Shown here: one piece after another, positions 11,830-22,755 of the stretch
Layout: the number at the start of each line of letters is the position of its first letter
Numbering within the stretch: the stretch's first letter is position 1
Assembly (NCBI RefSeq): GCF_010183535.1
Contig: NC_071333.1
Span: forward strand, 2,852,001-2,916,000
DNA from: Caenorhabditis remanei
Taxonomy: Eukaryota > Nematoda > Chromadorea > Rhabditida > Rhabditidae
DNA: 64,000 nt
Reading direction: 5' to 3'
Made by a program: the position numbers and the translations under genes
Notes under the pieces: generated by a model
What the model was told of the DNA's origin: nothing
The model's database searches: none
The model's input: the letters and a program-made list of their open reading frames with translations, nothing else

Positions 11830-14535
11830 ATGTCGAATAACAATCACCAAGGACTCCGTCCGTCTGCTCAACAAGACGACTTATCGGACAGGTAAATAAT
11901 TATTTTTTAAATAAACATCCCACTATTAGAGCCCCTGTCATGTATTTCGAATCATTTTCAGCTGTTTTTGAACAAAATCCTTAGACTCTAATCATAAAAA
12001 ATTATATTTCCAGATCCGAGACCAGCGACGTCAGTCGTCAAAATGATGCTGCAAAGAAGACCAACAACGTGCCGGATGCCCCAACTTTCAAAGTCCCAGT
12101 TGCCGCACCAAATGCGAGACAACGATCGCAAGGAGGATCCACATCGTCTGCGCTAAGAGGATCCGCAGCGTCTTTCCAAGGAGGATCCTCTGCGTCAGCT
12201 CAAAAAGGAGCCGTTGATGCTAAAAAGTCTCGGAAGGTATGAATAGTTTTTGTCGGAAATAATCTTTGAGTTCTTTCCATGCAGTTAAGAATAAATGGAG
12301 CGCTTTGAAAGTTATATAAGTTTGTAGATAAAGAATAGGGCTACATTTTTGTAGTTTATCACTTTTGGATAACTCCGCCCACTTTCGAAATATGAGTCTT
12401 CTAAGATAGGCTACTGAGAAGTGAGACGCATAGAAGCGAAACGCCTTCTTATATTTAAAGGCGCATATCTCAAAAGTGGGCGGAACTATCGAAAAGTTGT
12501 CAACTACAAAAATGTAGCCCTATTTATTTTCTCTAACCACGTACAACTTTCAATCACATAACTCTAAATTTACGTCTGTCTGAATAAAATGTTTCAGAGA
12601 GTCTCTGAAGCCGATTTGCTCAAGTCAATGGACTTCGGTCCGAAAGAAGGAGGAACATTGGCGAATGTCGAATTGGGGTTGGCTGGAAAGCGCCCTAGGG
12701 CTGCTTCTGTTGTGTCAAATCGAGGAGATCATCAACGCTATGGGCACCAAGTGGATGAGGAGGAAACCGATGATGAAGACGACGAAGAATACACTGAGTC
12801 GGCTAGCCAACCAATGAAGAAGAAGCCATCTGCTCCAGCTTCGACACCGGCTCAAAGAGCTTCAATGCCCCCCACCGTCAATGTAGTTTTGCCGAGAAAT
12901 CTCGCTGGACCGTCTGGGTGTGTTCCATCAACATCACAAATGTCGTTGTCTCATCCTCCCTCACCATTCAATCAAATTCACCAAGCTCCCAATGTGACCC
13001 ATCCACGAACTGAACACGCTTCTCCTGCAACTCCACAACAAGCAGTTCATCATCAAGCTCCACGTCTCCAGAATCCATCAACTTCCCGAGGCCCATTGTC
13101 GCATCCTCCGTCTCCATTCAATGCGCATATGCCACGAGCTCCTCATGGAACTCGGCCACGAATCGGACAAGCGGCTCATGCATTTCTACAACAAGCACCC
13201 CCTCAACAAGCTCCACATCCAATTCCTCCGGTTGCCCAGCAAGATCCGGTACAACCAGAAACTGATCTCATCCCACCCGAGATTCGAGAGATGATCCAAA
13301 GAGATAGAGAACAGGAATTAATAAGACTTCAAGTGCAGAACATGTCAAGAAGGCGAGCCCGTCAATCGGTTCAATACGCTCCGCCTCCTCGGGTCCACAT
13401 CCCAGAGCCAGTAAGGCCCACGGAGCCGGTGTATCTCCCTGAGCCAATGGTGAGATTTTGAAAAATAGGAAAATAACATAATCAAAATATTAATTCCAGA
13501 ACAAGAATGTTTGTCCCGCCTTCATGCCACCAAACTCCAACCCGGACTTTTATCAATGGACGGTTAGTTTCGTTTTTGAAAATGTGTTTTTTATTATTAT
13601 AGGAGAACGCAAAGTTTGTACGAAATTGTCCTCATAAAAAAGTTGTTGAGTTTTTAGACACGTTATGTTTAGCTGAGACATACAGTGATAGCCGTAATTC
13701 TAGCATCACATTTTGGACCGTTTTCAGTATAAAATGTTCAATTTTGAAACTGCGTCATGGTATCACGGATGGTCCCACCTAGTAAATTTTTGATGAATCG
13801 TACAGACCAAAGGTAGAGCTCCATTTTTCTAGTTGACAACATTTTTATACGGACACTCCCTCAAGAGAGGTATAGTCATTTTAAGCGGACAGCTCCAAAC
13901 TTACTCTATTCTGCTCTGAATGGGAGGATTTGAATGAGAAGTTAGTTTTTCGAAATCTAACTTGCTATGGAGTGTCCGTACAAAAAAGTTGGCAACTACA
14001 AAAACGAAGCTCTGTTTTTGAACTGTATGATCTTCAAAAAATTGTTTTTTGGGACAATCCGTGATACCGTTACATACTCTCAAAGTGGAATATTTTCAAC
14101 TGAAAACGGCCGAAGTTGTTAGAATTATGAGCATTACTATATCATTAGATTTTTATAATATTAATGAAAAATCATTAAATCTTTTCATATGAAATTCGTC
14201 CTAGTTGATTTTGAAAAAATTATTTCTGAATGATAAAATAATTGATATTTGTTTTCCAGGAAGAACAGATGCAAAGTTGGTTTCAACTTGTTCTCAAAGA
14301 ACGCACGACTCCCGAAATGCTTCAAAAAATAAAAGACGAAAACATCAATGGACTTTGCGTCGATGAGTTTCTGAAGAACAAATCAATTGTCTTCACCAGC
14401 CTCAATTTGAAATGGGGCAATATCATTGCCCTGAAGAATGCAGCCACTATGTTGCAGAATAATTTGAAAAGAATTTATTTTAACCAAGATATGGCGGAGT
14501 TTGAGAGAAAAATGCGGTTGTACCGAAATCAATAA
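11830..14535 (+). CDS. Proline-rich protein with C-terminal SAM-like domain (paralog 1)
   Basis: Five exons: 11830-11891, 12014-12236, 12598-13449, 13500-13562, 14260-14535; all phases agree and give about 491 aa. The N-terminus is Ser/Gly-rich with three GGSS-type repeats. The middle has an acidic stretch (DEEETDDEDDEE) and a Pro/Gln/His-rich segment in which LSHPPSPFN occurs twice, a sign of internal duplication. A motif RPTEPVYLPEP precedes the last two exons. The final exon reads W-x2-L then helical blocks and LNLKWGNIIALKNAATML, fitting a sterile alpha motif, so a scaffold or protein-interaction role is likely. It is clearly paralogous to the gene at 17089: same intron positions, RVSEADLLKSMDFG against RSDAADYFMRMDFG. 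Intron 4 holds a family A repeat. I cannot name a C. elegans ortholog. Confidence 0.8.
12300..12560. repeat. Inverted repeat in intron 2 of SAM gene 1
   Basis: AATAGGGCTACATTTTTGTAG on the left pairs with CTACAAAAATGTAGCCCTAT on the right (to 12531), and TCCGCCCACTTT pairs with AAAGTGGGCGGA nearer the centre. About 200 bp, MITE-like. Confidence 0.7.
13640..14115. repeat. Family A two-armed repeat in last intron of SAM gene 1
   Basis: Opposed arms: CCAAAGGTAGAGCTCCATTTTTCTAGTTGACAA-like sequence against TTGGCAACTACAAAAACGAAGCTCTG, bounded by GATACCGTTACATACTCTCAAAG. A related element occupies the equivalent intron of SAM gene 2 (18215-18662). Confidence 0.7.
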
Positions 14536-14989
14536 TCTTGTCAATAACTTTAATTTTTGCTTCATATGTATTTCTAAACTTTTTTCTGTTACTATTGGAA
14601 ACTCCTTTTCTTGTATATTTTTCGTGTATTTTCTGATTCCATGATTGTTCTTTCTTAATTATCTCAGTTATTTGAATATATAAATGTTGGTCACAATTGT
14701 CACTAAATTAATGCGTGATTAGTTGATTAAAAGGCTTGAAAATCAAAACTTGTTTTCGAAATGGTAGATCACAAAATAATAATTGAAACCGGTTAAAAAT
14801 TTTTTCTGGGCCCGACACTGCCTGTTCAAAAATGAGTATCTATTTTCTGCGCTTCAGTTTTTATACTGACCAGGCGAAAAAGGCGGACAAGACGGATATA
14901 AAATACTAACGGCGCAGTTTTGGTTAGATGTAATGAAAAAACGGCTCAAAAAGTAAAAAATAAGGAAGAATAGAAAAAAACAAAAAAGT

Positions 14990-15065
14990 TTGAAAAAACG
15001 GGGATCAAACCTGCATAGCGTGCTTCATAGACAGTCGCACTCACCACTCGACCACGGATTGCTGG
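14990..15065 (-). ncRNA. tRNA-like pol III sequence, probably a relic
   Basis: On the minus strand an A box TGGTCGAGTGG (15054-15044) is followed 32 bp later by a B-box-like GGTTTGATCCC (15011-15001) and then at once by T6, a pol III stop. A D-stem GTCG/CGAC can form. The T-arm and acceptor stem do not pair, so it is not a working tRNA. Confidence 0.45.
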
Positions 15066-15109
15066 CCGAGAGGGATGTTCAGGTGTCGTGATATTTGGGG
15101 CAAGGATTT

Positions 15110-15345
15110 ATCGGTTCATCCGGCACTACGGTACAAGCGCTCAAAGTTAATAACCCACTCTCATTCCGTGTGATTGAACGTCCATATCTCCTTTTAATGA
15201 TTTTGAACAAAAAGGTGTTCAACTACAAAAATATTCATCTAGATTAGTTCTATATTCTCAGTTAAAATTGGATTTATCGGTTTATCCAGCAATACGGTAC
15301 ATGCGCTAAACTTTCAATACCCTGTTTCTTTTGATGCCCTTCCCC
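15110..15345 (+). repeat. Two tandem copies of the 130-bp dispersed repeat
   Basis: GATTTATCGGTTCATCC...ACGGTACAAGCGCT and GATTTATCGGTTTATCC...ACGGTACATGCGCT, about 150 bp apart, with TTCAACTACAAAAATATTC between them. Same family as 790-930, 1800-1950 and 2030-2150. Confidence 0.6.
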
Positions 15346-15350
15346 TCATT

Positions 15351-15823
15351 GACCTTTGCTGGGGTAGCAAAAAATAGTTTTTTGCGGATTTTTTGCTATT
15401 CAAAAAGTAGCAAAAAAGCAAAAAACTCCTGGTTTCGAGGTATTTTTTGCTTGACCTTTTCTAGGTCAGCCCGCGGATTTCTAGGCTATTCGCTGCAAGA
15501 CCTGTGTTTGGTGTAGGTTTACGGGAGATTTTGTGATTTTTTCAGCAAAGTTCGGAAAAAAATGATTCTACGATTACAAAGCATGAAATAAATCAATAAA
15601 ATTACGAATTCAGTTCAAAAGTAGCGATAAAGTACGTGCATGCTGAAAAAATCACGAAAACTTCTCCCGTAAATCTACACATAACCTAGAAATCCGCGGG
15701 ATGGCCTAGAAAAGGTCAAGAAAAAAATACCTCCAAACCTGGAGTTTTTTGCTTTTTTTGCTACTTTCTGAATAGCAAAAAATAAGCAAAAAAACTATTT
15801 TTGTTGCTACCCCAGAATAGGTC
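15351..15823. repeat. Long inverted repeat (MITE-like)
   Basis: Left end GACCTTTGCTGGGGTAGC matches the complement of the right end GCTACCCCAGAATAGGTC. The arms continue inward over roughly 190 bp with AGCAAAAAA runs, CTAGGTCAGCCCGCGGATTTC against GAAATCCGCGGGATGGCCTAG-like sequence, and TACGGGAGA/TCTCCCGTA. Confidence 0.8.
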
Positions 15824-16110
15824 CATTACGAAACACCTCCCCCCCCTGTTCCACCCTTCTTCTTGCTGGTCGACCGCATTTGAATTCTTCGTCCCTCTTT
15901 TTGTTCTCGTTTTCTCTCGTTTCTCTCTTTTTCGCAGTGTCTCTCGACAGTACGTTCGTAAATCGTTTTGCAGGTTTTTCGTCGAGGGGGGGCCTAATTA
16001 ACAATGATTTAGGCCGAACACATTTGAACTCCTTATTTCTTTCTTTTCCGCTCGCTCTTTTTTCTTTTTCGAGGCTAGCTTCTTCGAATGGCGGTTTTTT
16101 GGGCTAAATT
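15815..16110 (+). repeat. Pyrimidine-rich dispersed repeat
   Basis: Second copy of the block at 823-1200, with a tail (TTCTTCGAATGG, 16079) not seen in the first copy. Both strands carry long open frames because of the base skew; none has splice support. Confidence 0.5.
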
Positions 16111-17088
16111 TTTGTAGTTGTTCATCAAAAACATATTCAATTAACGGGATTTCAATTAACGGGATTACATTTCGTGGTTTTATTTTAAAAAATCGGAGTT
16201 TTTGAAAATTCAGAAAGAGATTAACAAAAGAAATGATAATTTTTGTATAAAAATCAGACTAATCCAACGTTTTGAAGCAGGTTGTCATGTTATTACACGA
16301 ATTTGTGTACTGTTGTCCACCACTGAACTTGAACTGGCTTACTGTCTCGATCGCCTTTTCAGTATTTATTTTATGCGAATTACTCTTTCTACCTTACACC
16401 TTTTCCCATTTTCCCACTTTTCAAAAAATTTCTTGCCATTATCATTCTTATGAATTCCCAAATGTTTTCCAACTATACGAAAGTTTTCGAATAAAGAAAA
16501 ACATTTCCAAAGGAGGAAAGAATTTTTAATCTAATTATTATGTTGGAAGCTGGTGATTATCAAACCTTTTGGGAGGAATCTCGTGATATCTTATATAGAA
16601 AATTCGAGAGAATTTTGATAATGTTTGGTCACTTCTTTTCTTTCGGAGATCAGAGTTCTTTGAGCTAGTGCGAATTTGCTTCCTGGTATTCTGATGTTCT
16701 CAATTTGTAACTTTTTGAAAATCAAAGTGTAGATCTGGCTATATTCGAGCGACGTGCAGGCAAAATATAACTTCTTTTCAGTTATTATCCAGCCCTGATT
16801 GATTTGTCCATAATCCATAAACTTACAATTTTGTGATTCTATTTTAATCCTTCATAATCGTTCATCAACGTTTTGATGTTTTCCAGATAACCCTCACGAT
16901 ACTCAAACAAATTGATGTCAGATTGTTTTCGCTGGAGCAGAAAACAGCACTCTCATTTTGAACGTTAAGGAAACTGTTGCTATCAAGCTAGTCAGTGTTC
17001 CTCCTAAAACATCCGCGCAAAATAAGTGTCCAACAGCGAATCAAGCATAGAGCCGGTGTCAAAAAGATTTGATTGCGTTGCCGAACCA

Positions 17089-19356
17089 ATGCCAACAAAA
17101 ACTTTTATGGACGCGCCGATAACTAGACATAAATCTGAAACCATCGGAGGAACTGGTACCGTAACGAAAAGCTCAGATGTTCAGCTGATTGAGAAGGTAT
17201 GATACAGGATAAAGCTTCCATAAATTTATAATTTGTATATTTTTATTCCAGAGATCTGATGCCGCTGATTACTTTATGAGAATGGATTTCGGAGACAAAG
17301 AAAGAGACAATAGTGAAAAGTTGGATGCCTTTTGGAGCAAAGAGCGTCTTCAAGCTGTTCAATCTGCTGTTGATGCACTTACAAGTCGTGGAGCGGAAAA
17401 AAAGGATACGGAAGACAAATGTGAGGACGGTGAAGATGATATGGATCACACTGATAAACGACCAGCTGAAACTCATAAAAGATATTGTTTTGGAAACGCT
17501 GATGTTGGAATAGAGCCTCCGAAGTATCTGCAATTTTTTCCATATCAACAAGCGGAGGAGCCAGTTCGATACGGAAGTGCTGAACTTGCTCCAGTTTCTG
17601 AATACCAGAGAAGGCCACTTGCTATTCCACATGCTCCATCTCCAATTGATGTTACTGTTCTCAGTAATTATTCTGATGATGTTCAAGAAATCCCACCACC
17701 AAAACCTATCGATCACAAAAAGTTGAGAAGAAACCAACCGGTTATTGTGCCACCTCGCCGTCTTCCAACGATTTCAAATCATCAAGGTCGAACTCTTGTT
17801 CCGATTGCTCCTCGGTTGGGTCCGTTCCAGCCACACCAGTCACAAATGATCATGCACCAATATCAACGACCCACTCCACGAAAAGCTCAACAAAGAAGGA
17901 GTAATGCAATCCCAAGAAGAGAAAATGTCCTACCTCTTCTACCAGAGCCAATCAGACCAGCAGAACCAGTGTATTTGAAAGAGTACAGGGTAAAAACATG
18001 GAAATCGTAAAGGCAATTTTACTAAAATTATCTTTTCAGATTAAACCCAAGTTGTGTCTCCCTCCATACAAGCCACCAAACTACCATGAGTGGACGGTGA
18101 GATTCTTAGTTTATTGTTTGAAAAAAACATTTGGAAATCGGGAAAAATGTTGTAAAATTGCAACCGGATATTTGGATTTTTTGTTAAAAATGGCCAATTT
18201 TGAGAAGATGTTACGGTATCACTAATTGTCCCACAAACTAAATTCTAAATAAACAATACAGAAAAATAGTAGATATTTACTTTTGTAGTTGATAACTGTT
18301 GTCTGCAAGCGCTAGACAAATAATTTCTCATTTCTCCCTCAAGTCGTCCCATTTCAGTGCAAAATATGATGATTGTTGAGCTCTTTGCTTGAAATTACCA
18401 TAACTCTCTGAAAAAACATAGTTGAACGGTCACTCGCTAGCACAAAGTAATTTCTATCCCAAATTGACACATTTCAGTACGAAATAGTGCGATTTTTGAG
18501 CTGTTTACATGAAATGACCACAACTTGCTAGGGAATGTCCGTTCAAAAAAGATGGCAACTACAAAAATGATTCCCTACCTTGGTTTATACATAATTAACT
18601 TTGTGGGACAATCAGTGATACCGTAACACTTTTTCCGAGTTGGTCATTTTCAATTCAAAAAAGCCAAAAAAATTTCGTTTTGAAGAAAATGCTGACCTCG
18701 CAGAAGGTTTCTTTAAACAGTTTGGCATTTTTGATTATCTTAGTTTGAAGAGATTTTAAAAATAATTTGAAAAAAATAAAAAATTTCATTGAATTCTAAT
18801 ACAATATTCGAAACAAGTCGTGTTTTTCAATTTTGAGGAATTTCAAAAAAAGGAGAAGAATCCGTCTTTGTCTGACACATCTGAAATACAAACATTCAAA
18901 AAATTAATTATTTCAAATAGCAAAATCATAAAACTTTGTTTTTTTCAGAACCAAGATGTCGCTAAATGGGCTCAATTGGTCTTAGATCTGCCATCAACCC
19001 ATCCATTGCTCAAAACAATTGAAATAAAACAGTTGAGAGGTTATTCGATCAATCGATTGACAACGGACGACTCCCCTATTCTTCAAGAACTTGGGCTCAA
19101 AGTGGGTCCCACATTGCGATTGAAAGCAGCAGCAATCCGAGTTGTTAACAACTTCAAGGAAATTGAGTATACTCATAATATGGCTGTGTATAACGGCAAA
19201 TTGAACATGTACAAAATGCAACAGAAACATGCTTCTCGCAAACGCGCTCTACCAAAATCGAAAAAAAAAATGCGAGAAAAATTGAATGACTCAAGAAAAA
19301 AGACAGTTTTTAAGGGAATTCGGTGGAGCGCAATTGTAAAAACTGTTCCAAATTAA
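17089..19356 (+). CDS. Proline-rich protein with C-terminal SAM-like domain (paralog 2)
   Basis: Four exons: 17089-17196, 17252-17989, 18040-18096, 18949-19356; phases agree and give about 436 aa. The frame upstream of the ATG is blocked by TAA at 17023. It shares with paralog 1 the RSDAAD-MDFG start of the long exon, the RPAEPVYLKE motif, the small exon ending in EWT, and the C-terminal SAM-like block WAQLVLDL...LGLKVGPTLRLKAAAIRV. It differs by lacking the long Pro/His tract, and by a Lys/Arg-rich extension after the SAM-like domain (RKRALPKSKKKMREK), which could act in nuclear import or nucleic-acid binding. Its last intron carries a family A repeat, as in paralog 1. AATAAA at 19532 is a likely poly(A) signal. 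Function unknown. Confidence 0.8.
18215..18662. repeat. Family A repeat in last intron of SAM gene 2
   Basis: Contains TTACGGTATCACTAATTGTCCCAC at one end and GGGACAATCAGTGATACCGTAAC at the other, with AATGTCCGTTCAAAAAAGATGGCAAC between. The ends are inverted copies of each other. Confidence 0.7.
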
Positions 19357-19970
19357 TACTTTGTGATGTCTTTCTCTTTTTTGGTTTGTTTTTTCTGATT
19401 CTATGACAGCACTCGTTGATTTTTGTGTTCTTCCCATTTTTCAAATGTCTATCATTTTCTTTTCTTTCTGTTTCTTTTTAAACTGCTCCATATCTGCTCG
19501 TTTTGTGTTCTTTTCTTTTTTTCGGTCAGTCAATAAATAATTGCTATTAAATTGGAATCATTAATAACAACTCAAGAGGCATTCAAAAAACTAATTTTCA
19601 GATAAATATTCCCAAAGAAAAAGCGCTACACAGAAAACAGAAAAGGTTTCATGGCTTTAGCAGAATTTTTGTATTCGTCATAACAAAAAAACAATTTTTT
19701 TAAAAACATTTTTTCAAATTTTGAATGATTTTTCAAAATTTCTTCTAATCCTGAATCGTGGTCGAAAATTTGATTTTTCGTGAAAAACTTCAAAGTCTTC
19801 AATCATGCTTTTTCCCAGTTTTTCACTTTAAATGAAATATCTCTCAAATTCAAAAAACAATTTGGTTTCATCACATTTTGTTTACTCCCGATTTCTTTTT
19901 TTCTCTGTCCGCCGCACCTCCCTCTTTCCACTCTGCTTCTTCACCACCCCATAGCTCGTTTTCTCTCACC
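19357..19970. other. Intergenic, SAM gene 2 to tRNA
   Basis: 3' UTR of the SAM gene to about 19550, then AT-rich sequence. Short open frames on the plus strand have no splice signals. Nothing else supported. Confidence 0.5.
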
Positions 19971-20041
19971 GCATCGGTGGTTCAGTGGTAGAATGCTCGC
20001 CTGCCACGCGGGCGGCCCGGGTTCGATTCCCGGTCGATGCA
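19971..20041 (+). tRNA. tRNA-Gly(GCC)
   Basis: 71 nt. Acceptor stem GCATCGG/TCGATGC (one G-T pair), D-arm GGTTCAGTGGTAGAATGC, anticodon loop with GCC in CGCCTGCCACGCG, T-arm CCCGGGTTCGATTCCCGG, discriminator A. The A box (TGGTTCAGTGG) and B box (GGTTCGATTCC) are canonical, and a T-run starting 20044 gives a pol III stop. It reads and delivers glycine at GGC/GGU codons. Its 3' end is also the likely primer for the LTR element at 44052. Confidence 0.97.
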
Positions 20042-20509
20042 ATTCTTTTTTTTAAAATTTTTAATTCATGTTTTTGTTGAAGATCTATTCAGTGTAGTTG
20101 ACAAGTTTTTATATGGATTTTCAGAATTTTTCATCAGTTTTTCTGTTTTTCAGACGGAAAAATATTCATTTTCATAGTGCGTCGAGTTCTTCAATACTGT
20201 ATATATGTAGTGAAAAAAACAAAACGGATTTTTTTCGTACTAGACTAATTTCTGTAGTGGAACTATATTTTTGTTGTTGGCAGCAGTTCCGTGCACATCC
20301 ACATAAGTAAGTACAACCAGTATAAACGGATTGAAGTTAAAGGACGTCGCTTTGCCTTTACTTTTCTCTACATTTTTGTTCCCTGGCATCTTTTAGAACA
20401 ATAGGAAATTAGTGATAAGTCTTTGTGAGATAAATCAAAGGAATTCTCTACCGAGTGTGCAGCGACATACCTCGAAAACGTGAAAACTTATTTTATTTTT
20501 ATTTTTCAG

Positions 20510-22755
20510 AAGTTAATAACGCAACTGAAAAAGTTGTGCTGGGGACGGAGAAACCATTGGTAACTGAGCAGAAGAAACAGGAAAGAGGAAGAAAACGACA
20601 ACAAAAAAAGACTGACATCATGAGTGAGTTCCCCAAATGAATTTTCTAAGAAACCTGTTTCAAACTTTCAGAAATACTCACCAAAAAATCGTTTGTTGAT
20701 TCTTAAGAGGATTCTGATAATGATTCTGAAAGAGCAATTAGTGTTGACTCCGATGTTGATGATTTGGATGGTTCGGAATTGAGTGAATTGTCGGATATGG
20801 GTTACAATGCAGGTGCGTTACATTTTGGTTGGGGTACTTTACTATCATGTTTTTGTTTTTGAAACTTTAAAAATGGGAGATCCTTTCAATCCTTTTCTTT
20901 TCAGATGTTGAGGATGTTAGTGGAAAAATGAAGAGAGAAATTAATTCACCTGAAAAAGTACAGGACTTCGGAGATCGATGCGTGTTAAGATATCAGAATG
21001 CACGGAAACTTGCGGAGGAATATGAAAAAGAAGATTCGAATGAAAGACGATCCGGATCAAAAGTGAAGCAACAACGAAGTGAGTTAGAGATAGATGCAAG
21101 GAGAGTCACAGAGAAACGAGAGTCTCTGTTTCTCTGCTACTCCTTGTTCTTTGAATTGTAAAATATCAAACGACTATAACTTTCTTCATTAAAACGCTAT
21201 CAAAAAACATTTTCAAGACTTACAAAATGATCATTTTTCTTATTTTTTAAAAAAATTTTTGTGTTGTACATGTATTTCCAATGCTGTTCATTTTATTGTT
21301 TGTGTTGGATCGTCAGAAAATTTTGACAAAATTTTGCGTCATTTTTGAAAATTTAAGAAACTCCACAAATTCATTTCTGAAAATAAGTTTTGAAATCAAA
21401 CTATCCCGAAATTATCTTTACATCCGTATTTATACATACAAAAAAAACATGGAAAAAAAGTGAGAAACGTTAGTTTCGGGAGTCTTGAAAATTCGCATTT
21501 TTGCACTAAGAAGCCACAAAAACGCGAATAATTTTTTTCACGAAATCGTTCTGCAAAAACAGAATACAGATTTGAAATCTGCGCAAAATTTCGGTTCCTG
21601 TAACACCATCTCGACTCGGGATTCTTCCCTAGTAAGCAAATATAGGATATTTTCATACTTGTCAACGGGCCGACACGGGCCGGCTCGTAACTCGCGTCAA
21701 AATGAATAAAACGACCTGAAAAATATACCAAAATGTAGATCTTGACGAGTTCTATCTCCGTGGCCTACTACGGACCGGATGTCTATTCGTTAATATGCCG
21801 CGGGCCGGGAAAAAGTGCCAAAAAACGCGAAAATGGCCAAAAAAGCCATTCTAGCCCGGCCCGCGGCATATTAACGAATAGACATCCGGCCCCTAGTAGG
21901 CCACGGAGATAGAACTCGTCGAGATCTACATTTTGGTATATTTTTCAGCTCATAATATTCATTTTGACGCGAGTTACGAGCCGGCCCGTGTCGGCCGTTT
22001 CGGCCCGTTGACAAGTATGGAAATTTTAAATTAAATTATTTTCTTGTTGACAACTTTTTGTTCCTTTTAAAACTCAAATAATTATTTGAAAATGAAAACT
22101 GACTAATATCTCTCTTTCTAGTTCCACAAAAATAACTGATTCCTATTATTCACGAAACACAAGTAATTTAATGCAGATTAAAAAAAACTATTTCTTGTTG
22201 TGAAAACCAATTCGCTTCATTTCAGTTAGCGAGGATCCAAAAATTGCTGAGCGTCAATGCGAGCAATGCTTCAAAGTCTTTGTCAGCAAAAACAAAATGC
22301 AAAGACATATGAAGACCCACACTGATCAGATTGACAAGAATTGTGATATCTGTGGGGCTCCGATAAAGTATTCATATAACCTGGTTCCCCATTTGAAGAA
22401 ATGCGCTCAAAAGTTAAGAACGCCTTGTACTGAAAAAGTGAGTTGATACATACAGACGTTCAAACAGTACTGTGTATATAATTATTTTCAGGAATTCAAA
22501 AAATATTACCCTCGTTTTATGGACGAGTTTGAGAAATTCAGAACAGGCAATCTTTCGGATCTACCTGAGTTGCCCGCTGATTTCAAATTTGATGATCTCG
22601 GTTTCATTGTTGAAAAAAATGATCCCACACGTTTTTCTTATACTAATTATGAGTTCGGCAAGGGGTTGAAAAATTATGAGAAGAAAAAAAATGAGGAAGA
22701 AAAAGAGGACTCTGATATCGAAAAAGAGATTGCGTCTGATGATGAAGAGACTTAA
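20510..22755 (+). pseudogene. C2H2 zinc-finger gene with in-frame stop
   Basis: Exons 20510-20623, 20672-20812, 20905-21078, 22226-22437, 22492-22755; every phase agrees. The first exon given starts in mid-codon, so a 5' exon with the start codon is missing from my model. The order is a basic region (KRQQKK), an acidic Ser/Asp-rich region, a coiled linker, two zinc fingers (CEQCFKVF...HMKTH; CDICGAPI...HLKKC, the second with a terminal Cys) and an acidic tail (DSDIEKEIASDDEET). At 20704-20706 TAA interrupts DSxEDSDNDSE, where GAA or a similar codon is expected. Either the gene is dead, or translation starts downstream (for example the ATG at 20928), or the base is an allele or assembly error. 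AATAAA at 22784. Probably a nuclear DNA-binding protein. Confidence 0.65.
21654..22019. mobile_element. hAT-type palindromic MITE in intron 3 of the zinc-finger gene
   Basis: 366 bp, ends CATACTTGTCA...TGACAAGTATG, almost wholly self-complementary (CCGGCTCGTAACTCGCGTC against GACGCGAGTTACGAGCCGG), GC-rich centre GCCGCGGGCCGGG. Flanks GATATTTT and GAAATTTT agree at 7 of 8 bases, fitting an 8-bp hAT target duplication. A copy in opposite orientation lies at 48837-49189. Confidence 0.88.

Larger units (their letters stand above)
14536..17088. other. Gene-free spacer between the two SAM genes
   Basis: Holds a pol III-like fragment (14990-15065), two dispersed repeat copies (15110-15345), a long inverted repeat (15351-15823) and a pyrimidine-rich repeat (15815-16110). 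From 16110 to 17088 I see only AT-rich sequence with no supported exon. Confidence 0.5.
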
